Notes: generated from the sequence alone by a model not told the origin. Shown: positions 23,522-36,780, counted from the stretch's first letter. The stretch: DNA of 64,000 nucleotides from Tamarix chinensis (GCA_030549775.1 CM060178.1:71470556-71534555); one strand, 5' to 3'. Numbers and translations are program-made.

Positions 23522-24438
23522 AGTTTAGAGGGGAAGGTAGGGTTCTGAGGGTCGGCAGGAAGATATTGTAGGTAGGGTTTGGGGTAGTCGGTGGCGTTTA
23601 TTTGTTCGTGCAAATTCAAATCATGGTCGACCCTTCACACAGGAAAAGGAGGGTTTTGCGCAAAAGAAAAGGGAAGTGGGTTAGGTTAGGTTGATCTGCG
23701 ATTCAAGGGGAAGAGAAAGAGAGGAGAAAGGGCCGGTCAAGTTAAGTGTAGCCGGAGGCACCATTTTCAGAGGCTACGAAGCTGCAAGTTGACAACAGAG
23801 GAGGAAGGAGGAAGAAGAAGGTGAACTGGCTGGCTGGGGGAAAAAGAAAGAAAGGAAAAAGAAGGGAGAACTAGGCCGGTCGGCGATGGTAATAAAAATT
23901 TTAATTGGAACGCGGCATTGCAGGGAGAAAAGATGCAATACGCAACGCTTTGGTTGTCGAAGGAAGAAAAGAAAAGAAACAGTGGAAGGGTCGCAAAAGA
24001 GAGGGAAAGAAAAAGGAGAGATTGGGCAGCCGACATGCCTAATTGGAAGGAAGAAGGAAAAAGGAAGAAAAGAAAGAAAAAGAAATAAAAAGGAAGAAGG
24101 AAAATGAAAAAGGAAAATGGGAAAAAGAAATATTTATGTAGGTTGTGGTTAATTAAATTAATTAGAATATTTTGGGTATTTAAAATAAAAATATTTAAAT
24201 AAAATAATATTAAATTTTCTTTTTAGGCTAATTTAGTGTTTTTAAAAGATTTTTCCTAAATTCATTTTTAATCAGCAAAATGCCCAAAATTTTCCTTATA
24301 AAATAATTTGTAAATTTCCTCTTAATTTGCCCTAAATAATTTCTTCCTATTCCAATAACAATAATTAATTAAATTAATTCCCTAATAAGTTCTTATTTAA
24401 TTACATTTTCTTAATATAAATATTTTTGGGGCATTTCA

Positions 24439-24443
24439 GGTAG
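24439..24443. repeat. Target-site duplication GGTAG, right copy
   Basis: Exact match to 10889-10893. The interrupted solo LTR resumes at 24444 with its G-rich tract. Confidence 0.93.
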
Positions 24444-25332
24444 AGTCTTTGAAAATGGGGTAGGGAAGAGGTTGTTGAAGAGAAGAAAAAGAAGTGGGAG
24501 AGAAAGGGGGAGTAGGTGGCTCGGTAGGGTGGTAGCAAGATGGTAGGCGGCTGGTCGGGTGGCAGGGAGAGGGAAGGGGAGAAGAGAAAAAAATGGGACA
24601 TGCGTGAGGAGAGAGGGGGTTGGTTGGGTCGAGGAGGGGCAGGAAAACGGTGGGGGAGAGAGAGCGAGGTAGGGAGGCATGTGGTTGTAGGACGACTGGG
24701 GTGGTCGGATGTGCTTGGACATGGATATCGAAGAGCAGGGCGGGAAAATGGGGGAAGAAAGAAAATTAGGCCGGTTTAATCCAAGGGGAGAAGGAAGGAA
24801 AATAAAGGAGTGCTGGGTTGGGTGACACCACACAGGAGAAGAAGAGGAGGGAAAGGGGACCGGGCAGATGGAAAGAAAGGGGAAGGAGGGGAGAAGGGAG
24901 GGAAATGGGCCAGCAGCCCAATGTGCAAGGGTAGACTAGCCTGGCAGTCCGAAGAGAAGGGAAAAAATGAAAAAAGAAAGAAAGGACATAAGGAGAAAGA
25001 AAAGAAAAGGGAAAAAACGAAAAATTAAAATAATTTAATTTATAAAATAATATAATGTAATATTTTTGGGTAATAAATTTATTTAATATAATTTAATATA
25101 TATGGGTTTAAAAAGGTTAATTTTAGAAAAATATTGGTTTGGAAAATTTATTTAAACAAAATGGGTATGTTAAAATAATAAAATAATTATTTTAATTTAT
25201 TAAATATTCATATCCAATTTTATATACTCAAAAATCTATAAAATAATTAAATTAAATAGATTTACTAGCTAATTTATCTCAAATAAAAGTTATTTATTAA
25301 ATTATAGGTTTTTAAAATTTTGGGAGATTACA

Positions 25333-28160
25333 ATATATGATTACATCTATGTATTACATTAATAAAGTTATTTAGTTTTGTTATTTTATCCTATACTTTA
25401 TAACACTTGTAAATTGTCATTGGAACCTTTAAAATATGTAGTGTGCTATGCATTAAAGGTTTATTTTGATTAATAAGGGCCGATTAGTGGGTTTATTAAT
25501 GAAAGGGCATGCATGGGTTTATGCATATATATATACCTCTTGTACTTATTGATTTTGACATATAATGACATATGATACTGAAAATTCATTCGTGAATTCG
25601 AGAGAGAGCTACACGAGAAGTGTGTTCTTCTTCTCTTCTTCTTCTTCAATTGAGTGTATTGGAGAGAGTAGAGAGCATTCTATTGAGAAATAGAATATTT
25701 CTCTTTAGAAGGTTTAAGATATTAGGATTAGATCTTACCAACATTACTATCAACTTCTACCATTTTTAAGACTTTAAGGACTTTGTACCAACTTGAGACC
25801 TATAGAAAAGTTCTTGGATTTGTAGAAGATTATTTGGTGATGATCTTCTACATTAGAAAGTTTTTAGTACTCAATCAAAATTTAAAAAAAAATCCCATAA
25901 AATTCATAATAAGCATTTAATCATTCAACCTATATACACACCACATCTTAATTGAAGGCAATCATAATGGAATAAAACAAATGCAAAGAAGAAGAAGAAG
26001 AATTATAGTTAAATCCATTGAAAATCCCTTTGAATTGGATGGATCCTACTTAAAGAGCATTTTGTTTTCGTGAAAAAGAAATGAAAGTTTTAAGCAAAGA
26101 ATAGTTTTATATTATTGAGCAATTATATTGCATAGAAACATAACATTGTATTAATTGCTTTGAAGCAACAACTTAATTTAAGAGGGATGGAGTTAACGGG
26201 CTTCATGAAAGTTTCTCACGAGGAAGTGAACTTAAAAATGGTCCTTTCTTGCCATCATGGCATCTTTAGTAATAAAAGAGAAAGGAAAAAATGTAACAGA
26301 AGAGGAGGAGGTATTAACGCTCTCCATCAATTATTGGAATGTGTTAATGGCTATCAAATTATGTACTTTTTTAAATGAAAAGGAAAATAGGAAGAACATC
26401 CATGTAACTAAAATTATAGATAAATGAAAAGGTTGTAACTAAAATGTGTTAATGGATGTTTAATACATTCTTTAAATAATATATATATATTTGCTAAATA
26501 GAAGCTAAAAACTATAAATTTGCATAACTTCTTATGATATTAAGAAAGCCAAAAGGATATAATAAGACGTTATAGAGAGGAAGAGAGGTAATAAACTTCT
26601 TATTCTTATTCATACAAATGAATATTGTTATATCTCAATCCACCTCTTACTAATATATATAACTACATGCCATAATGGGAGAGGGAATTATGGAATATTG
26701 TGGGTGGTGGTGAAGATAGAGAGTTGGGGGGTTAAAATCATAATGGGGAGAGTTGTTACAATTGATGGCATTAATTGGGTTTATTAAACCTAGGATTTAA
26801 TAGAATACAAATTCATTAGATTATAAATCCATAATATATAAATTGGATAATACAACACCCTCTCTTATATGTATATCTTCTAATATATATAATAGTTAAT
26901 CACTGTGCACGTCTCAAATTATTTGTATGATTTCTCATAATTAATGAGTATACATAAAGGTGTAAGAGAATGCAAAAAGAAAATCTCCATATACAAAGGT
27001 GTTTTATTCACCAATATTTGATATTCCCCTTAAAGATTACACCTATGAGATAGTGGTCTATTAAAAACTTGGCAAGAAAACCCTATGGAATAAGACTATT
27101 ACTAAAGAAAACAGTACATTTTTCTCCTCCTGAACTTAGTATATCTTATTCATGTGTCATATTACATTTGATCCTATTACAAGAATGCATATATAGTGCA
27201 CATTTAAAACTTTGCCAATAAAAATCCTAGTAGGAAAAAACCTAGCTTTTTAAAAACTCGTATCACCAAATTGACTTTTAAACCATATCTTTATGAACGC
27301 CTATATCTAGTCAATTGGTTTGGCACATTCAAATGTTGGACTTCTTATCCATGTAAATCACACTCATTAAGTGGATATATATAACTTTTACATGTCTATT
27401 CCAACTCATTCAATCATTTATAAAACTGCATTCAATAGTGAGTTGAAATTAATTCTCATTTTATCCATTATTAGTTACAATGGATTAGATAATGATATCA
27501 CCAATATATACCTTATACGACCTTATATTGGTGTAACGATAATTCATGTATATTTCATTCATCGATAGAATCTATTCTCGAATTCCACCAATATGGATAT
27601 GCCAACTCATTGTAGTAAGTTTTCTATCTTTTTCAAGTATTATAACTCATATTTTCAGAGTTTATCTCTTTAAACCTATATCATATGCTTCTAGTATATA
27701 TGAACTATAATTTCCCTTGAATTATTAGAATACAATACAATAAATTTTATGAGTTGGAATTTTAGTCAAGGAACATATGACTTTCATAATTTATTAGCCA
27801 CAATAAGCGTAAGTTGTAGCTAAGCTACATCTAGCAAGCATAAGCATCATCAAGTATATTTTTATTTTCTTTGATCCCATATCTCATGGAAGATATTTAT
27901 AAAGGCTTGTTTGTTTTATAATATCAACATAATTTTCTCTCCCCTTGAGGCTAAGGAAACTGATATTCGCAATTTTCTTTGTAGCTTAATTTCATATCCA
28001 TAGGGGAGTACGAGCACGTATAAGTCGCATCCAAAATGTTAATAGAAGAATCGACTTCAGTCCAATTAACATAGTTTGAGTGATAATATGATATGTGATT
28101 GGTACATATTAAAAAAAAAAATCTTTACATGTATATTGGCATATCACTTTTAGACCTTAC
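25333..28160. other. AT-rich interval without a gene; possible decayed LTR at its start
   Basis: No exon or long ATG frame with family similarity was found. At 25515-25720 a TATATATATACC word is followed by GAGAGAGAGC and a CTTCTTCTTCTTC run, an arrangement typical of an LTR promoter and leader, but no partner copy was found. The stretch 26570-26870 is repeated directly at 36495-36780. Remaining frames are short. Confidence 0.4.
26570..26870. repeat. Direct repeat, copy 1 (partner at 36495-36780)
   Basis: The shared order is TATAGAGAG, GGTAATAAACTTCTT, GAATATTGTTATATCTCAA, CACCTC, TATATATAAC, ATGGGAGAG, GGGAGAGTTGTTACAA and ATTAAACCTAGGATTTAATA. Both copies are in the same orientation, 10 kb apart, and flank the solo LTR at 28161. 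They may be two LTRs of one element or two copies of a dispersed repeat. Confidence 0.65.
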
Positions 28161-29043
28161 TGAAATATCCCAAAACCCTAATTTAGATATTTTGGCCAAA
28201 TAATGATTTATTAGACAAATTAATTAATTAAATTATTTTATTTAATATAAAAGGAATTATTTAAATTAAAATCAAGAGGAAAATGATAAATAATTTAATT
28301 AGAAAAAATTAGTGTGTTTTGCTAATTAAAATAGAATTAAAAATAAATTATTTAAAATTTCCTAAATTAATCTAAATAGGGAATTTATTTATTATTTTAC
28401 TAAATATTATTATTTTTGAATATTTAAAAATACTAAAATATTCTAAATACCCCAACCCATATATTTTTCCTTTTTTCCTTTCTCCTTTTTTCTTTTTTCT
28501 CTCCTTTTTTCTTTTTTTTTTAAAAAAATACCTAAATATTCTAAATACCTCAACCATCTATTTTTTTTCTTTTTTCCTTTTTCCCTCCTTTTTTCTTTTT
28601 CTTCCCTTTCCTTCCTCTCCTTCCTCTCCTTCCTCTCCTTTTCTTTTTGTCCTTCTCCCAGCTGATTTAGGCCAAGACCCCTCACTTCTTCCCCCACACG
28701 GCCCAAGCCAGCTTTCCTTTTATTTTTCCCTCACCCATCGCAACCCACTGGGCTCCCTCTCCTTTTCTTACTTTTATTTTCTTTCCCTTGGGTTGGCCGA
28801 TCCATCTTATTTTCTTTCACCTTCCTTCTTCCCTGACCCCGAGCTACAAATCGCAGCCTACTGTCACGCCCTGACTTCTTCCTCAGCCAACTGCGTGCGG
28901 CACTTAGTCTTTTTCCACCTCCTTGGATGACTAAGTCAGCCTTCACTTCAAGAGACCTCACTCTTGAATAAGAGAACTTTTCTTAGCACAAAGCCTTAGG
29001 CACTCACAAGGGAACACACAAGAGAGTTTGAAAGAATGAGAGC

Positions 29044-29049
29044 TTTATT
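29044..29049 (-). terminator. Polyadenylation signal AATAAA of the heat-shock solo LTR
   Basis: TTAATAAAGC on the minus strand, about 60 bp past the TATA box, in the expected R region of an LTR. Confidence 0.6.
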
Positions 29050-29107
29050 AAGAGAGTTGTTGAGAGCTTCCAACTTGTGGATGGTAGAAATGAGACCCCC
29101 TCTCCCC

Positions 29108-29116
29108 TATTTATAG
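29108..29116 (-). promoter_or_regulatory. TATA box of the heat-shock solo LTR
   Basis: CTATAAATAGGGG on the minus strand, a near-ideal plant TATA box. Start of transcription expected about 30 bp on, near 29078. Confidence 0.75.
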
Positions 29117-29336
29117 TTGAGGCCTCCTCTTCCCTCCATCACAAGGAACATTCTAGAGTGGGCTAGAGCATATATTCTCTAGAATGCTCCATTTAGAACC
29201 CACTAGGCTACTCTAGAGAGTTCCATACAAGTGTGTACAAAAGAGGATGGTTCTAGAGACATCCCCCTCTAAAACCATCTATACAATGGTAGAAGCCTCC
29301 TACATCTTCTACATATATCTACACATATCCACATTA

Positions 29337-29359
29337 TTCTAGAAGGTTCTAGAATATTC
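29337..29359 (-). promoter_or_regulatory. Five-unit perfect heat-shock element
   Basis: Five alternating TTC and GAA triplets start at 29337, 29342, 29347, 29352 and 29357, each separated by exactly 2 bp. This is the consensus binding array for a trimeric heat-shock factor (nGAAn inverted repeats), with no mismatch. It lies about 220 bp upstream of the TATA box. A second, shorter array GAA-CA-TTC-TA-GAG lies at 29146-29158, close to the TATA box. Confidence 0.85.
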
Positions 29360-30289
29360 CGCAAAAATAATGGTGCTCAAAGCGGGTCGTGACACTACGC
29401 CCTGCCACCACCCCGCACACCAGCCTGCCATTGCCGACCAGCCACCACTACACCACCTAACTGCCTCCCTCTCTCTCCTTTTCCTTTCTTTTTTCGACCC
29501 AACTAGCCCCTCCTCTCTCCTCATGTGTGCCCTTTCTCCCCGACCCAACCAACCCTACCATAGCATACTTGCACCAACTTGCCACCGTTGGCTAGTGGTC
29601 CTGCCTCACCTACCCCTCTCATCTTATTCCCCCTTTGTCATTTGCCCTCCTTAATGGACTCTAAATACCCCATAATCACCCCTCATTTGGCCTTATTTTT
29701 CCCTGCCTAGAAAATTGTCCTTTTGTATCACCGCTCGTTTAGACGATTGTACCACCACCGCCACCCAAACCACCTACCAAACCACTCCCTGCGCCACCCT
29801 CCATTGAACCACACCACTCACCACCCTTGGTTCTTCTTGCACGAGATACCTTGGCCATGTAAAGTTGGCCCCTCAATCAACCTACTCTTACCCACCGTCA
29901 CCCTTCGCACCGCTATCCGTTGCCATTTTTGGCACAATCACCACTCCCCGTACCCCCCAAAACAACCAGCAAGACCTCTCCCTACATTCCTTTTCCCATA
30001 CCTCCCGTCCACCACCTTCGGCCACCACACCAACCATCACTTGTGCCTCCCTTTTGGCTGCACCAACACCATCATTCTAACCCTCTCAACTTATAGCACC
30101 AACCACCACCTCAACCACCCTCTCACTCCCCCTCTTCTAACCTAGAAAACTATTTCTCCACCTTCTCATCTTGCTCCACCGCCGCCGCCGTGTGCCGCCA
30201 CTGGTACCTCCTGGTCACTACCATCCCTAAGTAGTACCCTAAGCCTCATAACCCTTAATTATTGTTAACATAATTGTTTTCATTTTTAT

Positions 30290-30840
30290 TAGTATTAATA
30301 TCATTATTCTTAATATTATTATTATTACTACTATTATTATGTTATCATCATCATCATCATTATTAATACTAACTTTGGAATATTACTGCTAATATTATTA
30401 ATAATAATAGTCGAACCCTTATTGTTATTATTATTAATTTTGGAACTATTATTACTAATGCTAATATTAACATGATTATTCAAACCCTAATATTACTATT
30501 ACTAAGATTTGAAGCATTATTATTATTATTATTATTATTATTAACCTTGACCCTATTGTTGCTAAAGTTATTATTATTATGATTATCAGGACCCTTATTA
30601 TTACCATTCTTAAGATTTGAATTATTATTAATACTACTACTACTATTACTTTATCATTATCGTTAATATTACCTATATCACTAATATCCCTATCACTACT
30701 AGCATTATTATTATTATTATTAGTGTAATTATTGTCACTATTTTAGTATTATTGATACTACTACTATTATTACTAAGATTTGGGTTGTTATTAGTATTAT
30801 CACTACTACTACTACTACTACTAAAGCTATTATCTTTAGT
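30290..30840. repeat. Triplet-rich region (ATT/ACT)n of the plus-strand solo LTR
   Basis: Short tracts of ATT, ACT and ATC triplets are interspersed with diverged words. It is the counterpart of the purer microsatellites at 13085-13702, at the matching LTR position. Confidence 0.75.
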
Positions 30841-32547
30841 AATATAAATATTGCTATTAATACCTTAACATGAACTAATATAACTACTAAGACCTATTTT
30901 GACCAGTAGTAACATGACTAGCTATTTTAAGAGTAATAACCCTACTTTTACTTATAAAACAACTATTATTATTACTAGCCCTAATAGTAGGCTATGATAA
31001 GGGTAAGGTAGGAAATTATGGTAATTTTGGTAAGAAGGAAGTTAACCCTTAGTGTTTTCCTCTTATAGGTGAACCAAGTCAAAACCCTAAGGAAGCGTAG
31101 GAGCGGGCTCCAAGCCCAATGTCATATTAGGTAAGGATATAGTTAAGGCCTTTTTGTGTGTAAGAATGTGCTATGTGTCTTGAACTGATATCATGATTTT
31201 GTAGCGCAGCTTTCTAAGCATAAAGCTAAGGTAAATTGCACGGGTTTATAATATGTGTAATATGATATTATTACTTGTACTTGGACTTGACTTGTGCTTG
31301 TGTAACACTGCCCCTTATGACATGCAAGATTAGAGGTTCTAAGTAGTATGATGTGGTTGTGAGAAAAATAGAAAAGAATGAGGAAAGTGAATTGATTAGA
31401 GATTAATAATGATGGACTAATTATCTTATGACCTATAGGTGGAAAAAAGGACGAATAATGGGAAGAAATTAAGGGAGTGGATCAAAACATGCATGGAAAG
31501 TCTAGGGTTTGCATGAGATAGTTAGCCTTTACACGAGGATGACTTTTATGAGGGAAAAGTTGATATGAGGATTGAATAAGGTAAGGGAAGAATTGTTAGG
31601 GTGAGTGGAATCCATATGTGAAAAATAATACGTGGGTTGATGTAAGGATATATGGGAGATTTGACTAGGGTGTTGGGAGGAAACCCTAAGTGAGAGAAAT
31701 ATATGTAAAGAAGGGAGAACTAATGGAAATGGTTAGAATGAGGAACAAAAGATGGAAGGTGTGTCATATGGAGGAAAAGTGAGTCAAGTGAGAAAAATGT
31801 ATTTGAGTATTGAGTGGGTGACATAAAAGAAAGGAGAAGTACTAGGGTTTTTGGGGAGCTAACTAGGCTTTTGTGATCATGTGTGAGAGTTGGATGATGA
31901 GGTCATGATGTTGGATGTGAATCAAGGGAAGTGACGATTTTGGTGACAAAGAAGAGTTTTGGATTCTCTTGGTGAGTGGAAAAAGATGGGAAGGAAGTCT
32001 CAAGGTCCTAGCCTCCTAGGTGGTGTTGGACATGTATTATGTGGAAGAGGAGATGATAAGAGTGATGAATGAATAGTATTTTATGATGAAAAAGAGGTGT
32101 TAGAGTTTTGGGATGGCCAACTAGGGTTTCGTGGCCACTTGTGTTATATGGGAATTAAAAAATGGGTGCTTGGGGATGAAATGATTGAGGTGATGAATTG
32201 GGGGCAAAGGAGCATGAGTTGTGTAGGATAAAGTAAGGTTGGGCCATATAGGCCAAATTAGGGTTTTTTAGAAGAAAATCCTACAGAGCGATATTAAGTT
32301 GACTCAGAGATATGGAAGTGGGCCTCGGAGTTGAGTATTCATGGTAATGAGGAAAGAGTGGGAAAGAATGTCTGGATGTACTAGAGGGAGTATAAGTTCC
32401 AAGATATAGGATATGATTTTTAGAAAGTTGAGTGGGTCATGCATGTCTAGTTAGGGTTGTGTGTGGAATAAGATACAATAAAATACTAAGCACTTAAAGC
32501 GAAATATTATCGAGCCAAGGTCCAGTGAGGTTATATATTTTTTGGTC

Positions 32548-32870
32548 CACCGGCTATAATAGTGGTCAGGTGCATTATGCCCTATAGAGTGTTTCTAGTT
32601 CATCGGCTATAATAGTGGAGTTCCTCTATTCACGTGGATTTAATATGAGAAATGTGCGAACCAGAAATATAAGGTATGGAAAGACACTAATTATTATAGT
32701 GGAACACCATGTGATTCGGAACCCGTGAGGTTGATTTTTTGATCCATCGACTATAATAGTGGTCAGGTGCATTTCACCCTGCTAAGTGATTCCGGTCCAC
32801 CAGGTATAATAGTATTCAAGTGCGTTCTACCCTGTGGAGTTCCATCGGCTATAATAGTAGAGTTCTCATA
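32548..32870 (+). repeat. Stem-loop array of the plus-strand solo LTR
   Basis: CCACCGGCTATAATAGTGG-type hairpins recur at about 32548, 32599, 32745, 32795 and 32848. They are the reverse complement of the array in the minus-strand LTRs and show the same two-group arrangement. Confidence 0.7.
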
Positions 32871-33541
32871 TTCAGATGGAATTAATTTAAGAAATGTATA
32901 AGACAAAGTATGAGTTTAAATCTAGCCTGATCTTATGAACCAGAATCATGCTTGGTATGTTGTACGTGTTATTTTCTTGCATGGCCTTGTTTGTTTCTTG
33001 CCGGCCTTACCCATATGGTTACCTGCTCAGTAAGTAGCATATTGACCACCCATTTTATGGGTGCTACTCATTCCAACGAGCAGAGAGCCCTTTTGAATTT
33101 GTGCAGGTAGGTGGGATTGTGTTTGATGCCTATGACGTACTAAATGACTCAAGCGGGGATGTGTGCTGACCATTGGACCTACGTCGGGCCAAGAGTGGAT
33201 GTTGGTTGGACTCTCTTATTCTTGTTTACTAATGGTTCTCATTTTATTTCAACTTTTTTTTATGGCATTGTACCTCTTATCCCTTTTGGGAACTTGACTA
33301 TGTAACTGATATTTGGTTGTAACAACTTTTATTGCACACTCTGATTTTAGTGTTATGGAAATTTAATTTATATGAATTTGTGTTTAAGTTTGCCTAATGC
33401 TTCATAAAACTTTTATTATCCATGTAGTTAGTATGAGACTGGCTAGGAGTCGTACTTGTACTAATCACGACAGTAACACCCCTGTACTTATATTGGTTTG
33501 TTAAACAAAAATTTTCAACTATAATTTTTGTGGGTATTGCA

Positions 33542-36494
33542 CTCACTAACAAGGATCTACAAATCAAATGCATAATCAACAACTCTATTATCCTAAATGA
33601 ATTTCTATTTACCTTTCTATCAATGCAACAATATCGATTGCAAAATATAATATGTGACCTTAAATAGATGCATCAATATATACCATGGTATATTTAAGCG
33701 GTCCTCATGTGTTTACTTGAATTTTATCAAGGATATAAGAGGCTTTGTGTTTTCTTGCATTACAATGACCCAATTGTAAAATTGTCAAGATAATAAGTTG
33801 CCCATATAAGAACGCTTAGGCACTATTTGGTTCTAAGAAAGTTTAAGGGAAAGAAAATTAAAATCAAAATACTTTCCTTCAAATTTTTCTCAAAGAAAAT
33901 TATGTAGTTAATCTTTAGTAATTTTATACCATCTTCTTTTTCTATTTTATTATCTCATGTAAACCAAAATTAAAAAATTATTTTCCTCGTCATTTTCTTT
34001 CTTTTCTTTAAAACTTTCCATGAACCAAATGGAGTATTAAAAAAGAAAATTTAAGATTATAAATGGGTGTTTGTACAAATCTCAATGACACGCATGTCAT
34101 TACTGCACTTATGGCAAGTGTACCATACCGGAAATCAACCTGGTGGACCTTCTAATACGTAATCCCACCAATTCAACTGATTCAACCTAGGTTTGATAGG
34201 AAATTACTTTTGTTCAAAAAATTACCTATTATGACCTGATTCGATCCTAGTTCAACCAGTCTAACTAGGTCAACTGGTTCCTTCATCCTTGAATTTCTTT
34301 TTTCCATAACCAAAATGATGATGTTTAGGATTTCATTGGTTGAACTGGGTCAACCAGTCCAACCTAATTTTTCTTAGTCTAATCCAGTTTCTTATGGTTG
34401 GTATGAAATTTTCAAATCTGGATAGTTTCGTACCATTCGACCACTTAGTCTGATTCCTTTTTTCAATCTCATACCACAAAGATAGTATCTTATGGCCTAA
34501 TAAATTATGGTTCGTGAAACTTTTTGGTTTTTCATATATACCAAATGCACACTTTTTACATTTATTCTAGGCTTATTTCTAGCTAATCTTGATAGTAGTA
34601 ATACCATCAAACACTCATACACCATATACTAAGTTCTTAAAGAACTTAGCTGCAATATCGTGCATAATTTTGATATTGGATTATTCATTTAGAAAACCCT
34701 TTAATAGATTAATCAGGCCACATACTCTTGTACATTCTTGTCAATTACAAGTTCATAAAATACTTCATCTTTAAAATAGAATGTACAATGATATTTCAAT
34801 TAGATATATCACAATGACATTTCAATTAGATATATCTATCTTCTAGATCATAGTGAGGTCTATGAGATAGAAAGTCATTATCCTTTAAATTAAATTAACT
34901 ATATCAAATGGAAATTTTCACGTTTCAACCATAAAACTAATAATTGAATGAAAGATTCACGCTTCAACCATCAAACCACTTATCGAATGGGAAGCAATAG
35001 GCCTCAACCATTAAATATCTCTACCCACCAAAATTATTTTATAATGATGAGGCTATTGTAAATACTCCAACTACCACAGTAGAGGAGAAGACTTGCCTAT
35101 GGTAGGAAACACTGCCAATAACGAAGTAGGAGCAAAGTCTTATAATTAAGTAGCCGAAATTTTTTGCACAAAGTCATCATCATTACTTCGTGATTGGAGC
35201 AAATATTTTAAATATTATAAAAATTAAAATTATAGAATTGAAAGTACATATAAATTTATTTTTTGGATCTATAGATCACAAAATAGTTCGATTTCCTAAA
35301 TCAAAATGTACTTGAGGTATTGATCTTCTTAATTGATTTTTCTTAAGTCTTACAAGACATAATTGTTTGTTCTTCTTGATCGAATTGCACATAAGGTATC
35401 CATTACTTTTTTATTACTCGATCTTCGGGCTCGAGTTGTGCATCAAGTCTTTAGGACCATTAAATTATTAGGTGAAGCTTTAGGCTTCTACCTCAATTAT
35501 GTCAATATTGTTTCATACCTTAGGTACTTAATTATAATTAATATAGTGGATTAGGAGCTTAATACTTCTATCAATACTTGTGCAATCACCATCTATAATT
35601 TGGGTATGTAGATAAGAATTAGACACTTCTAGTGGTCCTCCATTAACGTTAGGTAATGGAGCTTTGCACTATATTCTCCAATCAACTTTATATAATGACA
35701 TGTGTATATAGTGATGGATAATGAGACCATTAATCCATCGCTTTCATGTATATAGTGATAAGTAAAGAGATTGTCAATCTATTACTTTTAAATTTAAGTA
35801 ATTTTCTCATACATTACTACTTTAGGTGGTTTTTCCATCATCTTTATGTTTTGGAGATCTATATATGGTGATGGGCGATGCATCGCTATCCATCACTTTT
35901 GATATTTGAATTGATTATATTATAACCAATTCAAGTATATTGAATGGGAGACTTTGAACCTTCTACCTTCAATTACCTCTACCGTCCATATTATAATTAG
36001 AAGAAAGAACATCAATCAAGATAGATATAATCAAATAAAATACATATTTCTAATATATACAATTAGAGTTGATAAAACTATCGATATATCCTAATTAAAA
36101 CATTTAATCAATCCATATTAAAGTGGAGGATCAATGTCCTTGATTTTTTTTTTTTACTATAAGATATGCCATATATATGATCTTTTATATGCCTACAAAA
36201 ATTAAGATATCTCAAAAGAAATAAAAATGGTAGGTTAGTCCTCTATGGCACATAATAATCATATCCATGTAAAATGATAATTAATAAAGATAGTGCACTC
36301 CCTCTTATTGAACACAAGTGGGATAACCCAAAAACCATGTCGCATCTCTATACTAATCGGTATTTACATCAACTCCATGGTTATTAGTTTACGATCACCA
36401 CAATGCCCTCAAATAAAATCAACACAGAAATAGATATTGAGAAACTTAAATGATCATGATCATGATCATGATGATGATGATGATAATAATACAA
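33542..36494. other. AT-rich interval without a gene
   Basis: No recognised coding region. At 34120-34460 GGTTGAAC/GTCAACTGGTT-type words recur several times in both orientations (for example GTTCAACCAGTC and TTGAACTGGGTCAACCAGTCC), a style common in plant dispersed repeats. At 34915-35000 a 45-bp unit with TTTCAACCATAAAACTA is repeated three times with changes. Frames of 60-63 codons are not supported. Confidence 0.4.
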
Positions 36495-36780
36495 CAATAT
36501 AGAGAGGCAATAACCTTCTTACCCTCATTGATACATATGAATATTGTTATACATATGAATATTGTTATATCTCAACACACCTCCTATATATATATATATA
36601 ACACATCATGATGGGAGAGAGAGTTAAATAATATGAAAGGTAGCAGGGATGACAAAAAGTTTGGGGGTTTATAACTGTAATAGGGAGATGTGTTACAACT
36701 TCTAAAAATAATGGGGTTCTTAAGCCTGGGATTTGATAAAATATAAATTCATGAGATTCTGCATCACAATATGTATATAG
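36495..36780. repeat. Direct repeat, copy 2 (partner at 26570-26870)
   Basis: Same order of blocks as copy 1, with an extra internal 21-bp duplication (ATACATATGAATATTGTTAT twice at 36527-36567). It is preceded by a (GATCAT)n/(GATGAT)n run at 36452-36487. Confidence 0.65.

Larger units (their letters stand above)
20208..24438 (-). repeat. Upstream (5') LTR of the nested chromovirus, 4231 bp
   Basis: On the plus strand it starts TGTGAAACCCC and ends GGGGCATTTCA. It is the partner of 10894-15333 with the same internal order: stem-loop array 20960-21310, telobox array 21430-21660, triplet repeats 22375-22600, C-rich tract on the minus strand around 22940-23350, TATA box at 23513-23521 and AT-rich end. 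Confidence 0.93.
28862..29394 (-). mobile_element. Solo LTR (533 bp) with heat-shock elements
   Basis: The ends are perfect inverted TGTCACG and CGTGACA. The 4-bp word CTAC flanks both sides (28858-28861 and 29395-29398). It interrupts the C-rich tract of the larger LTR. On the minus strand the order is heat-shock element, TATA box, AATAAA, as in a U3-R-U5 LTR. It has no internal region, so it is a recombination product. Family is not identified; the layout resembles heat-activated Ty1/copia LTRs such as ONSEN, but no sequence homology was tested. Confidence 0.85.
28161..33541 (+). repeat. Plus-strand solo LTR of the large-LTR superfamily, split by a 533-bp solo LTR
   Basis: It starts TGAAATATCCCAAAACCC, like the minus-strand start of the nested LTRs, and ends TTTTTGTGGGTATTGCA. 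In the same order as those LTRs, it has a CT-rich tract, TATA-like word (29661-29670), C-rich tract, triplet repeats (30290-30840), GTTT/AGGG-rich stretch, inverted-orientation stem-loop motifs (32548-32860), and a CTCAGTAAGTAGCATATTGACCACC block equal to the reverse complement of about 11380-11410. Flanks CTTAC (28156-28160) and CTCAC (33542-33546) differ by one transition. Without the inserted LTR it is about 4.84 kb. No internal region adjoins it. Confidence 0.78.

Noticed and set aside
28443..28961. Lys/Glu-rich minus-strand frames resembling a charged nuclear protein
   Set aside because: They translate the CT-rich simple-sequence tract of the plus-strand solo LTR.
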